Positions 1-8,886 of a DNA stretch of 37,500 nt are shown piece by piece. Positions within the stretch are counted from its first letter, which is position 1, and the number at the start of each line of letters is the position of its first letter. Under the pieces are notes generated by a model. That model worked only from the letters and a program-made list of their open reading frames with translations. It made no database searches and had not been told where the DNA came from. This stretch comes from Gammaproteobacteria bacterium (GTDB lineage Bacteria > Pseudomonadota > Gammaproteobacteria > Chromatiales > Chromatiaceae), in contig JAAELC010000338.1 in the NCBI GenBank assembly GCA_024227135.1, positions 1 through 37,500 on the forward strand. The letters run 5' to 3'. A program made the position numbers and the translations under genes.

Positions 1-130
1 TGCTTTGTTCGTGACTCCGCACTCCGCCACAGGTCCAAGACTCGATACGGGTGGGTGGCTAACCCTTTCCCGACGGGGACTTACACCCCGAAAGATACGC
101 CGAGCTTTCCTCGGCGCGATAACGATATCA
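1..130 (-). mobile_element. Probable 5' end of a group II intron, cut by the window edge
   Basis: Read on the minus strand, this stretch looks like structured RNA and not a kinase C-terminus. It has a perfect 7-bp stem CGCCGAG/CTCGGCG (98-104 with 110-116, loop GAAAG). A second hairpin, CGGGG/CCCCG, lies at 74-78 with 86-90. It is followed by GTCGGGAAAGGGTTAGCCAC. The GGGGTG-TAAGTCCCC arrangement resembles domain I starts of bacterial group II introns as I remember them. The exact 5' splice point is unclear: no clean GTGYG is seen, and the kinase frame changes character at about 118-126. No maturase is visible because the element runs off the window. A chance structured kinase tail is the alternative. 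Confidence 0.5.
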
Positions 131-783
131 GCCAGGGGAATGGGTTGTGGCTCACATTGGTAAGTGCCCTTTTCAATTTTGTAGAGATTGAGGGAGTTGT
201 TGATGAGGTCCATCATTTCATAGGCCGCAATCTCCATGAACCTGGCTGATTCACGATGCTCAGACTCGATGGTGGGGTCTTCAGACAACATCGATGCATA
301 CCCAAGAATGATACCCAACGGATTTTTCAAATCGTGCCGGGTAATACGTTCCACATCCTCTCTGAGTACCGCATTCTCAAGAACGAGTTGTTTTTCGCGA
401 CTCAGCCTTACATGTGTGGCAACCCGTGCCAGTAAGACCGCCGGCATGGGAGGCTTGGTGACATAGTCTACGGCCCCCAACTCAAGACCATGGACTATAT
501 CCTTGTCCGTATTCATTGCCGATAAAAATATCACCGGTATATGGCGGGTTCGCGGGTTTTCCTTGATCCTCCGGCATACATGAAAACCGTCCATTTCAGG
601 CATCATGATATCCAGGAGAATGAGATCGGGTGGTTTGTCGGAATTGATAATCTTCAGGGCACGCTCGCCACTGATGGCGGCTTTCACCTGGTATGACCCG
701 CTCAGAATGCCTGCGACCACTTCGATGTTGTCGGGGACATCGTCCACGACCAGAACTGTGGCGGGTCCGACGGGTTCACTCAT
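1..783 (-). CDS. Response regulator-histidine kinase hybrid, partial, probably interrupted
   Basis: This gene reads from ATG at 783 off the left edge. Residues 1-125 form a receiver domain with acidic pair DD at 15-16, phospho-acceptor Asp58 (LLDIMMPEMDG) and Lys110 (VTKPP). A short linker leads to a HisKA-like segment with RHDLKNPLG, His150 being the predicted phosphorylation site. Up to about residue 220 the protein reads as a normal cytoplasmic receiver-kinase without membrane segments. Beyond that the frame stays open but becomes Arg/Pro-rich, and the DNA folds into hairpins resembling a group II intron. The N, G1 and G2 ATP-binding boxes are not seen. It starts 37 bp after the CheY-like gene and ends the same operon. 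It probably receives phosphate or signal from the upstream sensor kinase. Confidence 0.75.
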   Translation of the reverse strand, partial: MSEPVGPATVLVVDDVPDNIEVVAGILSGSYQVKAAISGERALKIINSDKPPDLILLDIMMPEMDGFHVCRRIKENPRTRHIPVIFLSAMNTDKDIVHGLELGAVDYVTKPPMPAVLLARVATHVRLSREKQLVLENAVLREDVERITRHDLKNPLGIILGYASMLSEDPTIESEHRESARFMEIAAYEMMDLINNSLNLYKIEKGTYQCEPQPIPLADIVIAPRKARRIFRGVSPRRERVSHPPVSSLGPVAECGVTNKA

Positions 784-820
784 AGTGGATAATCCCGGAA
801 GCTGGCTGTAAAGCAGTGAG

Positions 821-1192
821 TCAACCGGTCATTTTTTCAATGGCGGCCAACAAGTCCTCGGTCCTGACAGGTTTCGCAATAAAGTAATTACCCCCAATAT
901 CGCTACCTGCCTCCCCCGTTTCCGTCTTGGTTACGATGGCGGTGAGAAACGCAAAGGGAATACCCGATAATTGGGGATCATCCTTGAGTTCCTGAGCCAC
1001 CTCGTCACCCGGCTTATCCGGCATCATAACATCCAACAAAATCACATCCGGCCGGAATTCTCTGGCTGCAGCTACCGCTTTGCTGCCCGCATTCTCAGTT
1101 CGTACTTCGAAATCACCAGCCCTCTCCAGGTTCATCCTGATCATGCGTGTCAATGCAACTTCATCATCCACTACCAGAATACGTTTTTTCAC
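821..1192 (-). CDS. Single-domain CheY-like response regulator
   Basis: The 123 residues make a complete receiver domain and nothing else: acidic pocket DDE at 9-11, phospho-acceptor Asp54 in ILLDVMMPDKPGDE, Thr84 in FLTA and Lys107 in FIAKPVR. It has no output domain, so it should act by protein contact or as a phospho-relay intermediate. The start overlaps the stop of the upstream sensor kinase by 4 bp (ATGA), which implies translational coupling and a cognate pair. The segment between Thr84 and Lys107 is slightly long (residues 85-103, including TKTETGEAGSDIGG), which may affect partner choice. The receiver-kinase hybrid follows 37 bp downstream. The family call is firm; the pathway output is unknown. 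Confidence 0.9.
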   Translation of the reverse strand: MKKRILVVDDEVALTRMIRMNLERAGDFEVRTENAGSKAVAAAREFRPDVILLDVMMPDKPGDEVAQELKDDPQLSGIPFAFLTAIVTKTETGEAGSDIGGNYFIAKPVRTEDLLAAIEKMTG

Positions 1193-2877
1193 CCCGTTCC
1201 TCCTTCCTGAATCTTGAATACCATCACCACAGAAATCCCTCCCTGAGGGAGGTTCCGCACATCGACTGACCCCTCGTGGAGTTTAACAATATTCCTGGCA
1301 ATGGACAGGCCCAGACCAATCCCCTCACCCTGGCTGAACGCGCTGAAAAACGGATCGAAAATCCAATTCATGTTTTCAACAGAAATCCCGCTTCCTGAAT
1401 CCGATAAATCCAGCCACACGACCGGATCTCCCAGAACGAAGAAATCATCATCAACCCATTCCATATCAGCGGGCTGAAGTCTTTTTCTCTCACTGTCGAT
1501 CCTAAGCCTTCCCCCACTCTCCATCGCCTGTAACGCATTACTCAAAAGGCATTTCAATGCTTCTTTCAGTTGTTTCCGGTCCATTAGAACCGGTAATACC
1601 CCGGAATCCAGCTCCAAGACGATTTCGATACCCTTGGATTCAAACTGGGCCTGGTAGCCTAAAACCGTCTCCTTGACCAATTCGTTGAATCCGTATATTT
1701 CACTCTCGGACCGTTTCTGCCTCGACAGAATCTGCAGATCCTGGGCTATAAGCTCCATCCTGCACACCGACTGCCCCATATCCTCGAGAACAGCGCGTTC
1801 CGTCTCGTCTCTGATGGCATCCCCGGAGAAAAAATCCACCCCCATCTGCAGGATAGCCAGAGGATTTTTTATCCCATGAGCGACACCCAACGCAAACTGG
1901 GAGATAAGCTGTCTCTCTCGGAGTTCAACCTCCTCTTCCAGCGCTGCTTTCAGTTCATGGACACGTATGGCAACACGCTTCTCCACTGCACGTCTCCAGT
2001 AGTAAGAAAAGGCTGCCATAAGCAACACAACCAGCAGCAGACTCAGCAGAGAATATACATACACCTCATCGAAGCCTCTCCTCTGTGAATCCGTGAAGGC
2101 CCACTTCATGCCTATTGCTTCACGTGCACTTTCGGGAATACCGGCGATCGTTTGCCTGAGTATTCCGAGCAGTTCCGGGCGATCCTCATGAACAGCCAAT
2201 AGTAATTCCAGCTTCTGATCCAGATAAGCAACAACAGCGAGGTCTCTGGAACTAGCTTTTCCAAGGAGATAAGAGGCGGTAGCCACGTCACTGATGGCCG
2301 CATCGGCAGCACCCAACCGAACCAATTCAAGCGCTGTACGGGGATCCTCAACTCTGATTATTGCCATTTCCCTGTCATAGACAGAGACATGATCATCCCA
2401 TATCCCTCCGAATACCACAGCGACCCTGAAGCCAGCAAGATCGGTGAGACGTTTGAAGTTCCTTGCCGACACGATGACGCCAGGCAACTCAAGATAGGGT
2501 ATTGCACCGAAGCTGATCCCACCTGCTCTGGTTGTTCCAGTCGCATCAGATATCAGATCGACACTACCGTTTATAAATTTGTTCAGAGTATCCTGGGAAT
2601 CCATCCCCGGAACAATTTCAAACGAAACGTCGAGTTGCTGTTCGATTACCTTCAGCAAGTCTGCAGAAATCCCGAGATAGTCCTTCGCTTCTGAAATCCA
2701 CGCGATGGGGGGTGAGTCCGGGTTTACCGAAACCCGAATCACCGGATGCCGTGCCAGCCACTGCTTCTCCTTTTCACTCAGCAGCAACTCACCCGCCAAC
2801 AGGAGGGGTACCCCACTGAACAGTAAAAGACCGCCGAGAAGCAGGCAACAAACAAAGTCGTTGAGGTGGCGAAACAT
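1189..2877 (-). CDS. Sensor histidine kinase with periplasmic solute-binding (SBP_bac_3) domain
   Basis: This 562-residue inner-membrane sensor kinase has a hydrophobic signal or anchor at residues 9-29. A family-3 solute-binding domain spans about 35-265 (HPVIRVSVNPDSPPIAWI, then a GxxVDLISDAT region). A transmembrane helix lies at about 273-294, followed by a short coiled coil. The HisKA box FALGVAHGIKNPLAILQ contains phospho-acceptor His334. The HATPase domain has N-box Asn447 (LLSNALQAM), G1 DSGSGIS at 493-499, the F-box DPFF, and G2 GEGIGLGLSIA at 517-527. The SBP domain suggests direct sensing of an amino acid or other small polar solute; the ligand cannot be read. It is first in the operon and overlaps the CheY-like gene by 4 bp. 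Confidence 0.9.
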   Translation of the reverse strand: MFRHLNDFVCCLLLGGLLLFSGVPLLLAGELLLSEKEKQWLARHPVIRVSVNPDSPPIAWISEAKDYLGISADLLKVIEQQLDVSFEIVPGMDSQDTLNKFINGSVDLISDATGTTRAGGISFGAIPYLELPGVIVSARNFKRLTDLAGFRVAVVFGGIWDDHVSVYDREMAIIRVEDPRTALELVRLGAADAAISDVATASYLLGKASSRDLAVVAYLDQKLELLLAVHEDRPELLGILRQTIAGIPESAREAIGMKWAFTDSQRRGFDEVYVYSLLSLLLVVLLMAAFSYYWRRAVEKRVAIRVHELKAALEEEVELRERQLISQFALGVAHGIKNPLAILQMGVDFFSGDAIRDETERAVLEDMGQSVCRMELIAQDLQILSRQKRSESEIYGFNELVKETVLGYQAQFESKGIEIVLELDSGVLPVLMDRKQLKEALKCLLSNALQAMESGGRLRIDSERKRLQPADMEWVDDDFFVLGDPVVWLDLSDSGSGISVENMNWIFDPFFSAFSQGEGIGLGLSIARNIVKLHEGSVDVRNLPQGGISVVMVFKIQEGGTG

Positions 2878-3273
2878 CTGATTGAATCAACGAACCAGGT
2901 ATCGGGTGGGATTCCGCACAATCATGGCTCTCCTTCAAATATGACAGGTTACGTCAGTTTATTGTGGCGGGAATACTGACTAGTTTACCCCATACCACAG
3001 AAAAACCCTCCAATTTCGTCATTCCGGAATACTTCTGCGGGAGTAGCCCGATTATTTTACTAATACCTGACCGGAATCAGCAGGATATCGGAGACCCTCG
3101 GGCGAAAATCAGTATTGAACAAGTGAACGGCAATAACCCGATCAAATGAAGGCAGGAACGCCCGGTCAGTTTTCAAATCACCAGGATGATCAATAATGCA
3201 AGCAGTCATTCGATAGCTGCGGCAGTAAGAAACGAGTGCCTTTTTTCTTCTGGCGCGTCCCTGGAGAGATAAC
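2878..3273. other. Intergenic region between divergent genes, no gene seen
   Basis: This 396-bp region separates the minus-strand signalling operon from the plus-strand orphan gene and must hold both promoters. No convincing -35/-10 pair was found. Weak inverted repeats are present: ATTCCGG near 3024 with CCGGAAT near 3072, and GTCAGT/ACTGAC around 2953-2981. Short ORFs here lack ribosome-binding sites and protein-like composition. Confidence 0.4.
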
Positions 3274-4497
3274 GTGAATCAAGAAATTCCAAAAGAAATG
3301 CTTCGCCAACTCAGTGGTCCTCAGTTGCAACATCGCTTACTGGCGGAACTTGAGGAACTACTCGGGGAAATAGAAGATGGCACTGTTAGAAGTGACAGTT
3401 TTACCGGATGCATTGCAATAGGAAATCAGATCCTACCTCCATTGAATGAAAAACAATCCACGCAGATAAAAAATGTCCTGTCACGGACGCCGACAGCGAT
3501 TACAGAAGCAGAAAAAGGCGGTCATTCTATCCTGAGTACCGTGTTTCATTTGATACGAAACCTTTGGGGCCCCCACAGCACAGGATCCGGTCCCGCTCGA
3601 TTGAGCAACGATTCACTTCCTTCACTGCTGGATGAACATGGCCGCATCAAGCGCAAAGATACCGGGACGACTGAAGATGCTGGAGATGGTCCGCTGGAAA
3701 ACCATGAAATTCAGCTGACTGAACTCAATAGTCTGTTCACTGCCCATGGCGAGAAATACACCTGGGCACTTCCATACTCATGGGATATAGCCAACAAGCT
3801 GAATGCCGTTAGCCACTCTGATACCGAAGGTGATCTGGCGCTGTTCCTGGAAAGACGGAAGAAACTGAATATCCGGCGTCCAAAGGCCACACGCTTTGAG
3901 CAATCGGCCCAGCGCTATGCGGCAAAAATCTCGGAGCTGTTCACTGATGAAAATGGCAACATAATCAGTCAAGAATCACTGGAGACACTCATTCGTGAGC
4001 TGGTTTCCATCCTACTGGATAAAACCAGACCCTACTGGCCCACCCGGCCCTTGCTTGCCATATTCGACGGTGTGGTCGCCACGATCTTTCGACCCTTGTT
4101 GCACAAGCACAGAACGGTCCACTATCAAAGTAGATTGGTCAATGCGACCGGCGTGATTCAGTCAGGGAACACCAAGATGAAAACGGCCGAGCTGGTGACT
4201 ACCCCAACATGGAATGAGGAGTCTCAAAAAAGGGTGCAGCACTATGTAAAAAAGGCGTTCAAAGCACAGGTGTGGTCGCTGTTCATAGACAGGTATGCAC
4301 CCTACAACCGGGAATACGCCAGGACGCAACACCTGGATGCGACCACACTGACCCATGTTGGTCTGGCGGTCAAAAACTTCGGAAATCCGGTTCACCTGAA
4401 TCAAATTATGGACTTGCTGCAACCCACCAACCAGGCGGATGAACTCGTCCAATACGTCAATAACCACTTTAGAAGCGATGAACGGATAGATCACTGA
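3274..4497 (+). CDS. Hypothetical protein, 407 residues, family not recognised
   Basis: The start is GTG at 3274, chosen because GGAGAG at 3263-3268 lies 5 nt upstream. The protein is soluble in appearance: no signal peptide and no clear membrane helix. The first 110 residues are Leu/Glu-rich and likely helical (PKEMLRQLSGPQLQHRLLAELEE). A polar, probably flexible stretch covers about 115-150. The rest is mixed, with a conserved-looking core around 255-300 (RPYWPTRPLLAIFDGVV) and an aromatic-rich C-terminal third. No catalytic motif was recognised. It stands alone between the sensor operon and convergent yicC. Codon use and length are those of a real gene. A role in signalling next to the kinases is possible but unsupported. 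Confidence 0.75.
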   Translation: MNQEIPKEMLRQLSGPQLQHRLLAELEELLGEIEDGTVRSDSFTGCIAIGNQILPPLNEKQSTQIKNVLSRTPTAITEAEKGGHSILSTVFHLIRNLWGPHSTGSGPARLSNDSLPSLLDEHGRIKRKDTGTTEDAGDGPLENHEIQLTELNSLFTAHGEKYTWALPYSWDIANKLNAVSHSDTEGDLALFLERRKKLNIRRPKATRFEQSAQRYAAKISELFTDENGNIISQESLETLIRELVSILLDKTRPYWPTRPLLAIFDGVVATIFRPLLHKHRTVHYQSRLVNATGVIQSGNTKMKTAELVTTPTWNEESQKRVQHYVKKAFKAQVWSLFIDRYAPYNREYARTQHLDATTLTHVGLAVKNFGNPVHLNQIMDLLQPTNQADELVQYVNNHFRSDERIDH

Positions 4498-4704
4498 ACG
4501 ACCAGCTACAATCCCCTTCAGAGAAACACCATCCCGAACGCGGGCTGGTTTTCACCGCTCGTCACGCTCAGACAATCCAATGCTTCCGATAAACCGTAGC
4601 GAATGGCATGGACATTCCCTGTCCACCGGGCTGCTCCGGCCGTGAAAAAACTGCAGATGCTCAATGCACCAGCACAGCAACAGGAGCACACCTATCCTTG
4701 AGAG

Positions 4705-5583
4705 TTATTCGATATTCTGGACCTGCTCGCGTACCTGCTCGATCAGCACCTTCAACTCCACACCCACTCGGGTAACCTCAACATCATTTGACTTGGATGT
4801 CAGGGTGTTGGCTTCCCGGTTAAGTTCCTGCATGAGAAAATCCAGCCGGCGGCCAACCGGCCCTTCTCTGGTGATGACGTTATCCACCTCGTCAAGATGA
4901 GCCTGAAGACGATCCATCTCCTCATCCACATCGAGCTTCTGGGCCAGCAGCGCCATCTCCTGCTCCAGCCGCCCCGGGTCCAGCTCCTCACTAACCTCCT
5001 CGAGTCGGGCACGCAACCTTTCCCGAATGGCATCGAGCACACGGGGCATCAACGCCTTGGCTTTCTCGACTTCCACGCGCATGGCGGCAGTGCGCTGAAG
5101 AATCAACTCTTCCAGACGTGAACCTTCTCGCTGACGAACACTGATCAACTCCTCAATGGCCTGATCCAGTAATCCTACAGCCCGCTGCTGAACCGGTGAG
5201 AGGTCTAGTCGCTCGAGCTGCACGACTCCTGGCCACTGCAATACATCCATCGCTTTAGGACTACTTGCATCATGAAGAATACGACCTACTTTTGACGCTG
5301 CGTCGATGATCCCTCTGGCCAACTGCTCGTTAATCCGAACAGCTACCGGCGCCTCTCCGGATGCCGAGTACCTCAGGGTGCCATCCACCTTCCCTCTCCC
5401 CAGCCGCTTGGTCAAACGTTCTCTCACCAGAGGTTCCAGTACGCGCAACTCGTCGGGAAGGCGTAACATAACTTCCAGATACCGATTATTTACAGAACGA
5501 AGCTCCCACACCAATTCACCTTTGTCTTCACCCTGGTCACTTTTGGATACGGCGCGGGAAAACGCTGTCATACTGGAAATCAT
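4705..5583 (-). CDS. yicC: YicC family endoribonuclease
   Basis: This 292-residue protein matches the YicC family end to end, starting MISSMTAFSRA and ending with the conserved helical domain (VEVTRVGVELKVLIEQVREQVQNIE). YicC proteins are ribonucleases; E. coli YicC acts in RNA turnover. Diagnostic stretches are LRSVNNRYLEV, LPDELR and REGPVGRRLDFLMQELNREANT, the last containing the family's conserved charged C-terminal signature. ATG 5583 is preferred over GTG 5592 because an ACAGGTG-type site sits about 6 nt upstream of the ATG and MIxSMTAF is the usual family start. It diverges from the kinase/phosphatase/rph group, a neighbourhood common in gammaproteobacteria. Its stop converges on the orphan gene 207 bp away. 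Confidence 0.95.
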   Translation of the reverse strand: MISSMTAFSRAVSKSDQGEDKGELVWELRSVNNRYLEVMLRLPDELRVLEPLVRERLTKRLGRGKVDGTLRYSASGEAPVAVRINEQLARGIIDAASKVGRILHDASSPKAMDVLQWPGVVQLERLDLSPVQQRAVGLLDQAIEELISVRQREGSRLEELILQRTAAMRVEVEKAKALMPRVLDAIRERLRARLEEVSEELDPGRLEQEMALLAQKLDVDEEMDRLQAHLDEVDNVITREGPVGRRLDFLMQELNREANTLTSKSNDVEVTRVGVELKVLIEQVREQVQNIE

Positions 5584-5971
5584 AAAATACACCTGTCTGG
5601 ATTCTGTTTATTTTCCGGAAAACCGACTTCGGCATACTTCCCGTACGGCACCGGACTTTGTTCACCAATTGTGGGTATGCACCGCCTGCAACAGCATGCA
5701 CGACACAGCCCTTCTCTGCCAACTCGAGAACCTGATTCCCAAATCTGTAGTATGGAAATAACCACCGGGAAACAACGCTGTATGAAAGCCACTGCGGTAA
5801 TCATCTGAACCACCTGAGCCCACCTTGGAGCTGACATTACTGTCTCTTTTGCGGTCCGGAATAGCGTTCGCCCAAGTTGTCAAAGGACTCGAAATCACTG
5901 AGACTCAGATAACCTAAACTGTGTATCATAAGGCCCAGAGCTGAAACTAGCATCAAGCGATTTCCTAAGCA
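5584..5971. other. Divergent intergenic region between yicC and the Ser/Thr kinase
   Basis: About 390 bp without a supportable gene. It must carry promoters for yicC leftward and for the kinase-phosphatase pair rightward. The minus-strand ORFs seen here overlap yicC in another frame and have no ribosome-binding site, so they were not called. No palindrome strong enough to be an operator was found. Confidence 0.35.
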
Positions 5972-6886
5972 ATGCCGGAAACCCGAATAAATCTACCTCC
6001 TGGCACAACTATAGATTGCTATTCCATTATCAGGTTGATCGGGACCGGAGGATTCAGCTTGATTTACCTCGCTGAGGACCAGAAAACCCAGGAACACGTC
6101 CTCATCAAGGAATATCTTCCAAAAAGGCTGGCCACCCGCGGGCAGAATCTTCAGGTGGAGATTATCGGCGACAAAGCACGTGAACCCTTCAACCAGGGAA
6201 AACGGCTTTTTTACAAAGAGGCCATTGCCCTTTCCACCCTCAGACACCCGAATATCGTCAACATACGCACTTTCTTCCTGTGTTACGGTACGGCATACAT
6301 GGTGATGGACTACGAGCAGGGGAAAAACCTGGGCAATTACATCAAACGCCATAAGGGAAAACTCAGTGCCCGGTTTCTGATGGCCGTGTTTCCACCTGTT
6401 CTGGATGCCCTGCGACTGATACATTCCCAGGGTCAACTGCACCTGGATATCAAACCAGGTAACATGCATTTGCGCCCCGGGGGGAACCCGCTGCTTCTGG
6501 ATTTCGGGGCCATTCATCAGTTTGCCACCAGCAGACGCTCTCGATTCTCCCAGGTAGTTACCCCAGGATTCTCCCCTATAGAGCAATACTATCCGTCGGG
6601 TTATGTTGGCCCCTGGAGTGATGTCTACGCGATCGGTTCGACCATGAGAGCCTGCATCGAGGGAGGGCCACCCCCTTCGGCAGTGGAACGGCATGCTAAA
6701 GACACCATGCAACCTGCTGCTAAAAGATTCAAACGACGCTACCCGAAAGGCTTGCTCGAGGTGATCGACTGGGCGATGGAGGTTGACCCACTGCTTCGCC
6801 CCCAGAATGCCGGCAGTATGCTGCAGGCATTGACCGGCGAAGTTGGCGACGATGAGGATAACACCAGGACCAGCAAGCCGAAGTAA
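5972..6886 (+). CDS. Hanks-type Ser/Thr protein kinase
   Basis: This 304-residue cytoplasmic eukaryotic-like kinase keeps the essential residues. The glycine loop is IGTGGFS (24-27), the ATP lysine is Lys46 (VLIKEYLP) and the helix-C glutamate is Glu83. The catalytic loop HLDIKPGN has Asp159, with Lys and Asn in place, and the DFG motif is Asp177. The APE region is replaced by GFSPIEQY, usual for this subgroup. There is no transmembrane segment or PASTA/FHA extension, so it is essentially a bare kinase domain. It overlaps the PP2C phosphatase at TAATG and forms a kinase/phosphatase switch with it. The ribosome-binding site upstream is weak. Substrates are unknown; proximity to yicC and rph hints at RNA metabolism, but that is inference. 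Confidence 0.92.
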   Translation: MPETRINLPPGTTIDCYSIIRLIGTGGFSLIYLAEDQKTQEHVLIKEYLPKRLATRGQNLQVEIIGDKAREPFNQGKRLFYKEAIALSTLRHPNIVNIRTFFLCYGTAYMVMDYEQGKNLGNYIKRHKGKLSARFLMAVFPPVLDALRLIHSQGQLHLDIKPGNMHLRPGGNPLLLDFGAIHQFATSRRSRFSQVVTPGFSPIEQYYPSGYVGPWSDVYAIGSTMRACIEGGPPPSAVERHAKDTMQPAAKRFKRRYPKGLLEVIDWAMEVDPLLRPQNAGSMLQALTGEVGDDEDNTRTSKPK

Positions 6887-6900
6887 TGGAGGGATCGACA

Positions 6901-7779
6901 GTGAAAAAGCACAGTTTGCATGAACAGGCTCATGTCAGTCTGGTCGGTGATCGCAGTGAAAACCAGGATAGCTGTACCCTGGTGCGATCGGGCGGAATGA
7001 CGCTCATGGGACTGGCCGACGGCATGGGTGGACACCCGAAGGGAAAGAAAGCTGCACAAATATTCACCGAGGAATGCGGTGAGCTTGGGCGAAACACCCA
7101 GCACCCCATCAAGGCGCCACACCAGTTTCTTATTGAATTGTTTGGAAATTCACACCAGCAGATACTCGAGTTTGGCCTGTCTCAAACCCCGACTGTCTTC
7201 CCACGCACCACAGCCGTCGCAGCCCTGCTTCAGGATGACGAGGCCTGGTGGGCTCACGTGGGGGACAGCCGGCTCTATATCTTTCGAAAAGGCAGGAAAA
7301 TTACTCAGACGACCGATCATTCCTATGTTCAGCGACTCCATCAAAACGGGAAAATATCCAACCGAGAGTTGATCTCTCATCCTCATAGAAACGTCGTAAC
7401 CCGTTGCCTGGGTGGAAACGAAATACCCAGTGAGATCGAACTGGGTCATTGCAGACTCGAGTTCGGTGACATAATCCTGCTATGTTCTGACGGTCTCTGG
7501 TCCAGTGTCGAAGAAGAATTAATAAGTGATACTCTCTGCAGTATGGAAGTACGTGACGCTATCAATGTATTAGCGGAAGAGGCGGCACTGAGCTCATTCC
7601 CTGACAGCGACAATGTCACTCTGATAGCACTGAAGTGGTGTTCCAATGGAGGCTCTGCTGATACTGTACACGATAGAGAGCCCGATCCACTGACTCACCC
7701 TGCAGCCGACAACCTCGATAAAGCCATCGCAGACCTGCAACAACTGGTAGATCGCTTCGAATGGGATAAAGACAAATAA
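6901..7779 (+). CDS. PP2C-type protein phosphatase
   Basis: This is a metal-dependent Ser/Thr phosphatase of about 292 residues, expected to reverse the upstream kinase. PP2C motifs occur in order: GDRSENQDS, GLADGMGGHPKGKKA with the metal-binding Asp of DGMGG, WAHVGDSRLY, LCSDGLWSSV and DSDNVTLIAL. The C-terminal tail (about 40 residues) is polar with a helical end (LDKAIADLQQLVDRFEW). Two starts compete. ATG 6886 overlaps the kinase stop (TAATG). GTG 6901 has GGAGGG at 6888-6893 seven nt upstream and is preferred here. It is co-transcribed with the kinase; rph follows after about 200 bp. Confidence 0.92.
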   Translation: MKKHSLHEQAHVSLVGDRSENQDSCTLVRSGGMTLMGLADGMGGHPKGKKAAQIFTEECGELGRNTQHPIKAPHQFLIELFGNSHQQILEFGLSQTPTVFPRTTAVAALLQDDEAWWAHVGDSRLYIFRKGRKITQTTDHSYVQRLHQNGKISNRELISHPHRNVVTRCLGGNEIPSEIELGHCRLEFGDIILLCSDGLWSSVEEELISDTLCSMEVRDAINVLAEEAALSSFPDSDNVTLIALKWCSNGGSADTVHDREPDPLTHPAADNLDKAIADLQQLVDRFEWDKDK

Positions 7780-7981
7780 ATTTATTGGGATAGCCATCCG
7801 CACTCACCCCAGAAGCTTAGTCAATACCAACAGCACCCGTAGACTTCCCGGTGAACCAGGCCACCGGTGATTTGTGCTTGAAAAGCGCAACCTGACCCAG
7901 ATCCAGACCAGTTTCAGTCTTGTTGGAGCATCACCGGCGAGACGCTGTACAAACCTATTTAAGCAACAGGAAAAAACCAAT

Positions 7982-8698
7982 ATGAGACCGAGCAATCGAA
8001 AACCCGACCAGATGCGTCCCGTGACCTTTACTCGCAACTTTACCAAGCACGCAGAGGGATCGGTGCTCGTATCGTTCGGGGATACCCGGGTGCTTTGCAA
8101 CGCCAGTGTGGAGGAGCGTGTACCCCGTTTTCTCAAGGGACGAGGCCAAGGCTGGATCACAGCGGAGTACGGCATGTTGCCCCGGTCCACCAACGAGCGT
8201 ATGGGCCGAGAAGCCAGCAGGGGCAAACAGAGTGGCCGGACTCTGGAAATACAGCGGCTCATCGGCCGTTCACTCAGGGCGGTGGTCGATCTTCAGGCAT
8301 TGGGTGAACGTACGATCACCCTCGATTGTGACGTGATTCAGGCGGATGGCGGCACCAGAACCGCTTCCATCTCCGGCTCATATATCGCCCTTTGCGACGC
8401 AGTCAACACTTTACTTCAGCAAAAAACCATAACCGAGAACCCGATTCACGGCATGCTCGCATCGGTATCCGTTGGTATCTACGACGGCACCCCAGTCCTG
8501 GACCTGGACTACGCGGAAGACTCCAATGCGGAAACCGATATGAATGTAGTGATGAACGATGCCGGTGCCTATATCGAACTGCAGGGAACAGCGGAAGGTC
8601 ACGCATTTCATGCCGGTGAACTGCAGGAAATGCTGGCGTTGTCACAAAAAGGAGTGGACGAGATTTTTCTATGCCAGCAGCACGCAATGAAGTACTGA
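7982..8698 (+). CDS. rph: Ribonuclease PH
   Basis: The 238 residues from ATG 7982 equal the usual RNase PH length. The frame is open further upstream, but the canonical MRPSNR start and a CAGGAAA site support this start. It is a phosphorolytic 3'-5' exoribonuclease that trims tRNA 3' ends. Visible family motifs are [22 protein letters not shown], the phosphate-site region [24 protein letters not shown], and the catalytic region [17 protein letters not shown] with [15 protein letters not shown]. Both catalytic acidic residues of the latter are present. It is followed by a 190-bp gap. The usual partner rdgB is about 9 kb away, displaced by the ccm cluster and an HDOD gene. Confidence 0.97.
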   Translation: MRPSNRKPDQMRPVTFTRNFTKHAEGSVLVSFGDTRVLCNASVEERVPRFLKGRGQGWITAEYGMLPRSTNERMGREASRGKQSGRTLEIQRLIGRSLRAVVDLQALGERTITLDCDVIQADGGTRTASISGSYIALCDAVNTLLQQKTITENPIHGMLASVSVGIYDGTPVLDLDYAEDSNAETDMNVVMNDAGAYIELQGTAEGHAFHAGELQEMLALSQKGVDEIFLCQQHAMKY

Positions 8699-8886
8699 TC
8701 GGCCTGTATGCCACTGTCGGTTCGCAGGTGTCGAAGAGGAGCACATGCCGAACCGGCGAACCACGGAGGCTACCGGACCGGAAACAGCCAGTGGTCGGTT
8801 GCAGCAGGCGTTTTAGAAATCCCTGGGGTTAACCGTCATCGATGAGGTCCCATTGCTCCCTTCGCCGGACTTATAGAAACCGCCCT

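Noticed and set aside
2964-3149. Plus-strand 61-codon ORF upstream of the orphan gene
   Set aside because: No ribosome-binding site; lies in a likely promoter region; no protein-like features.
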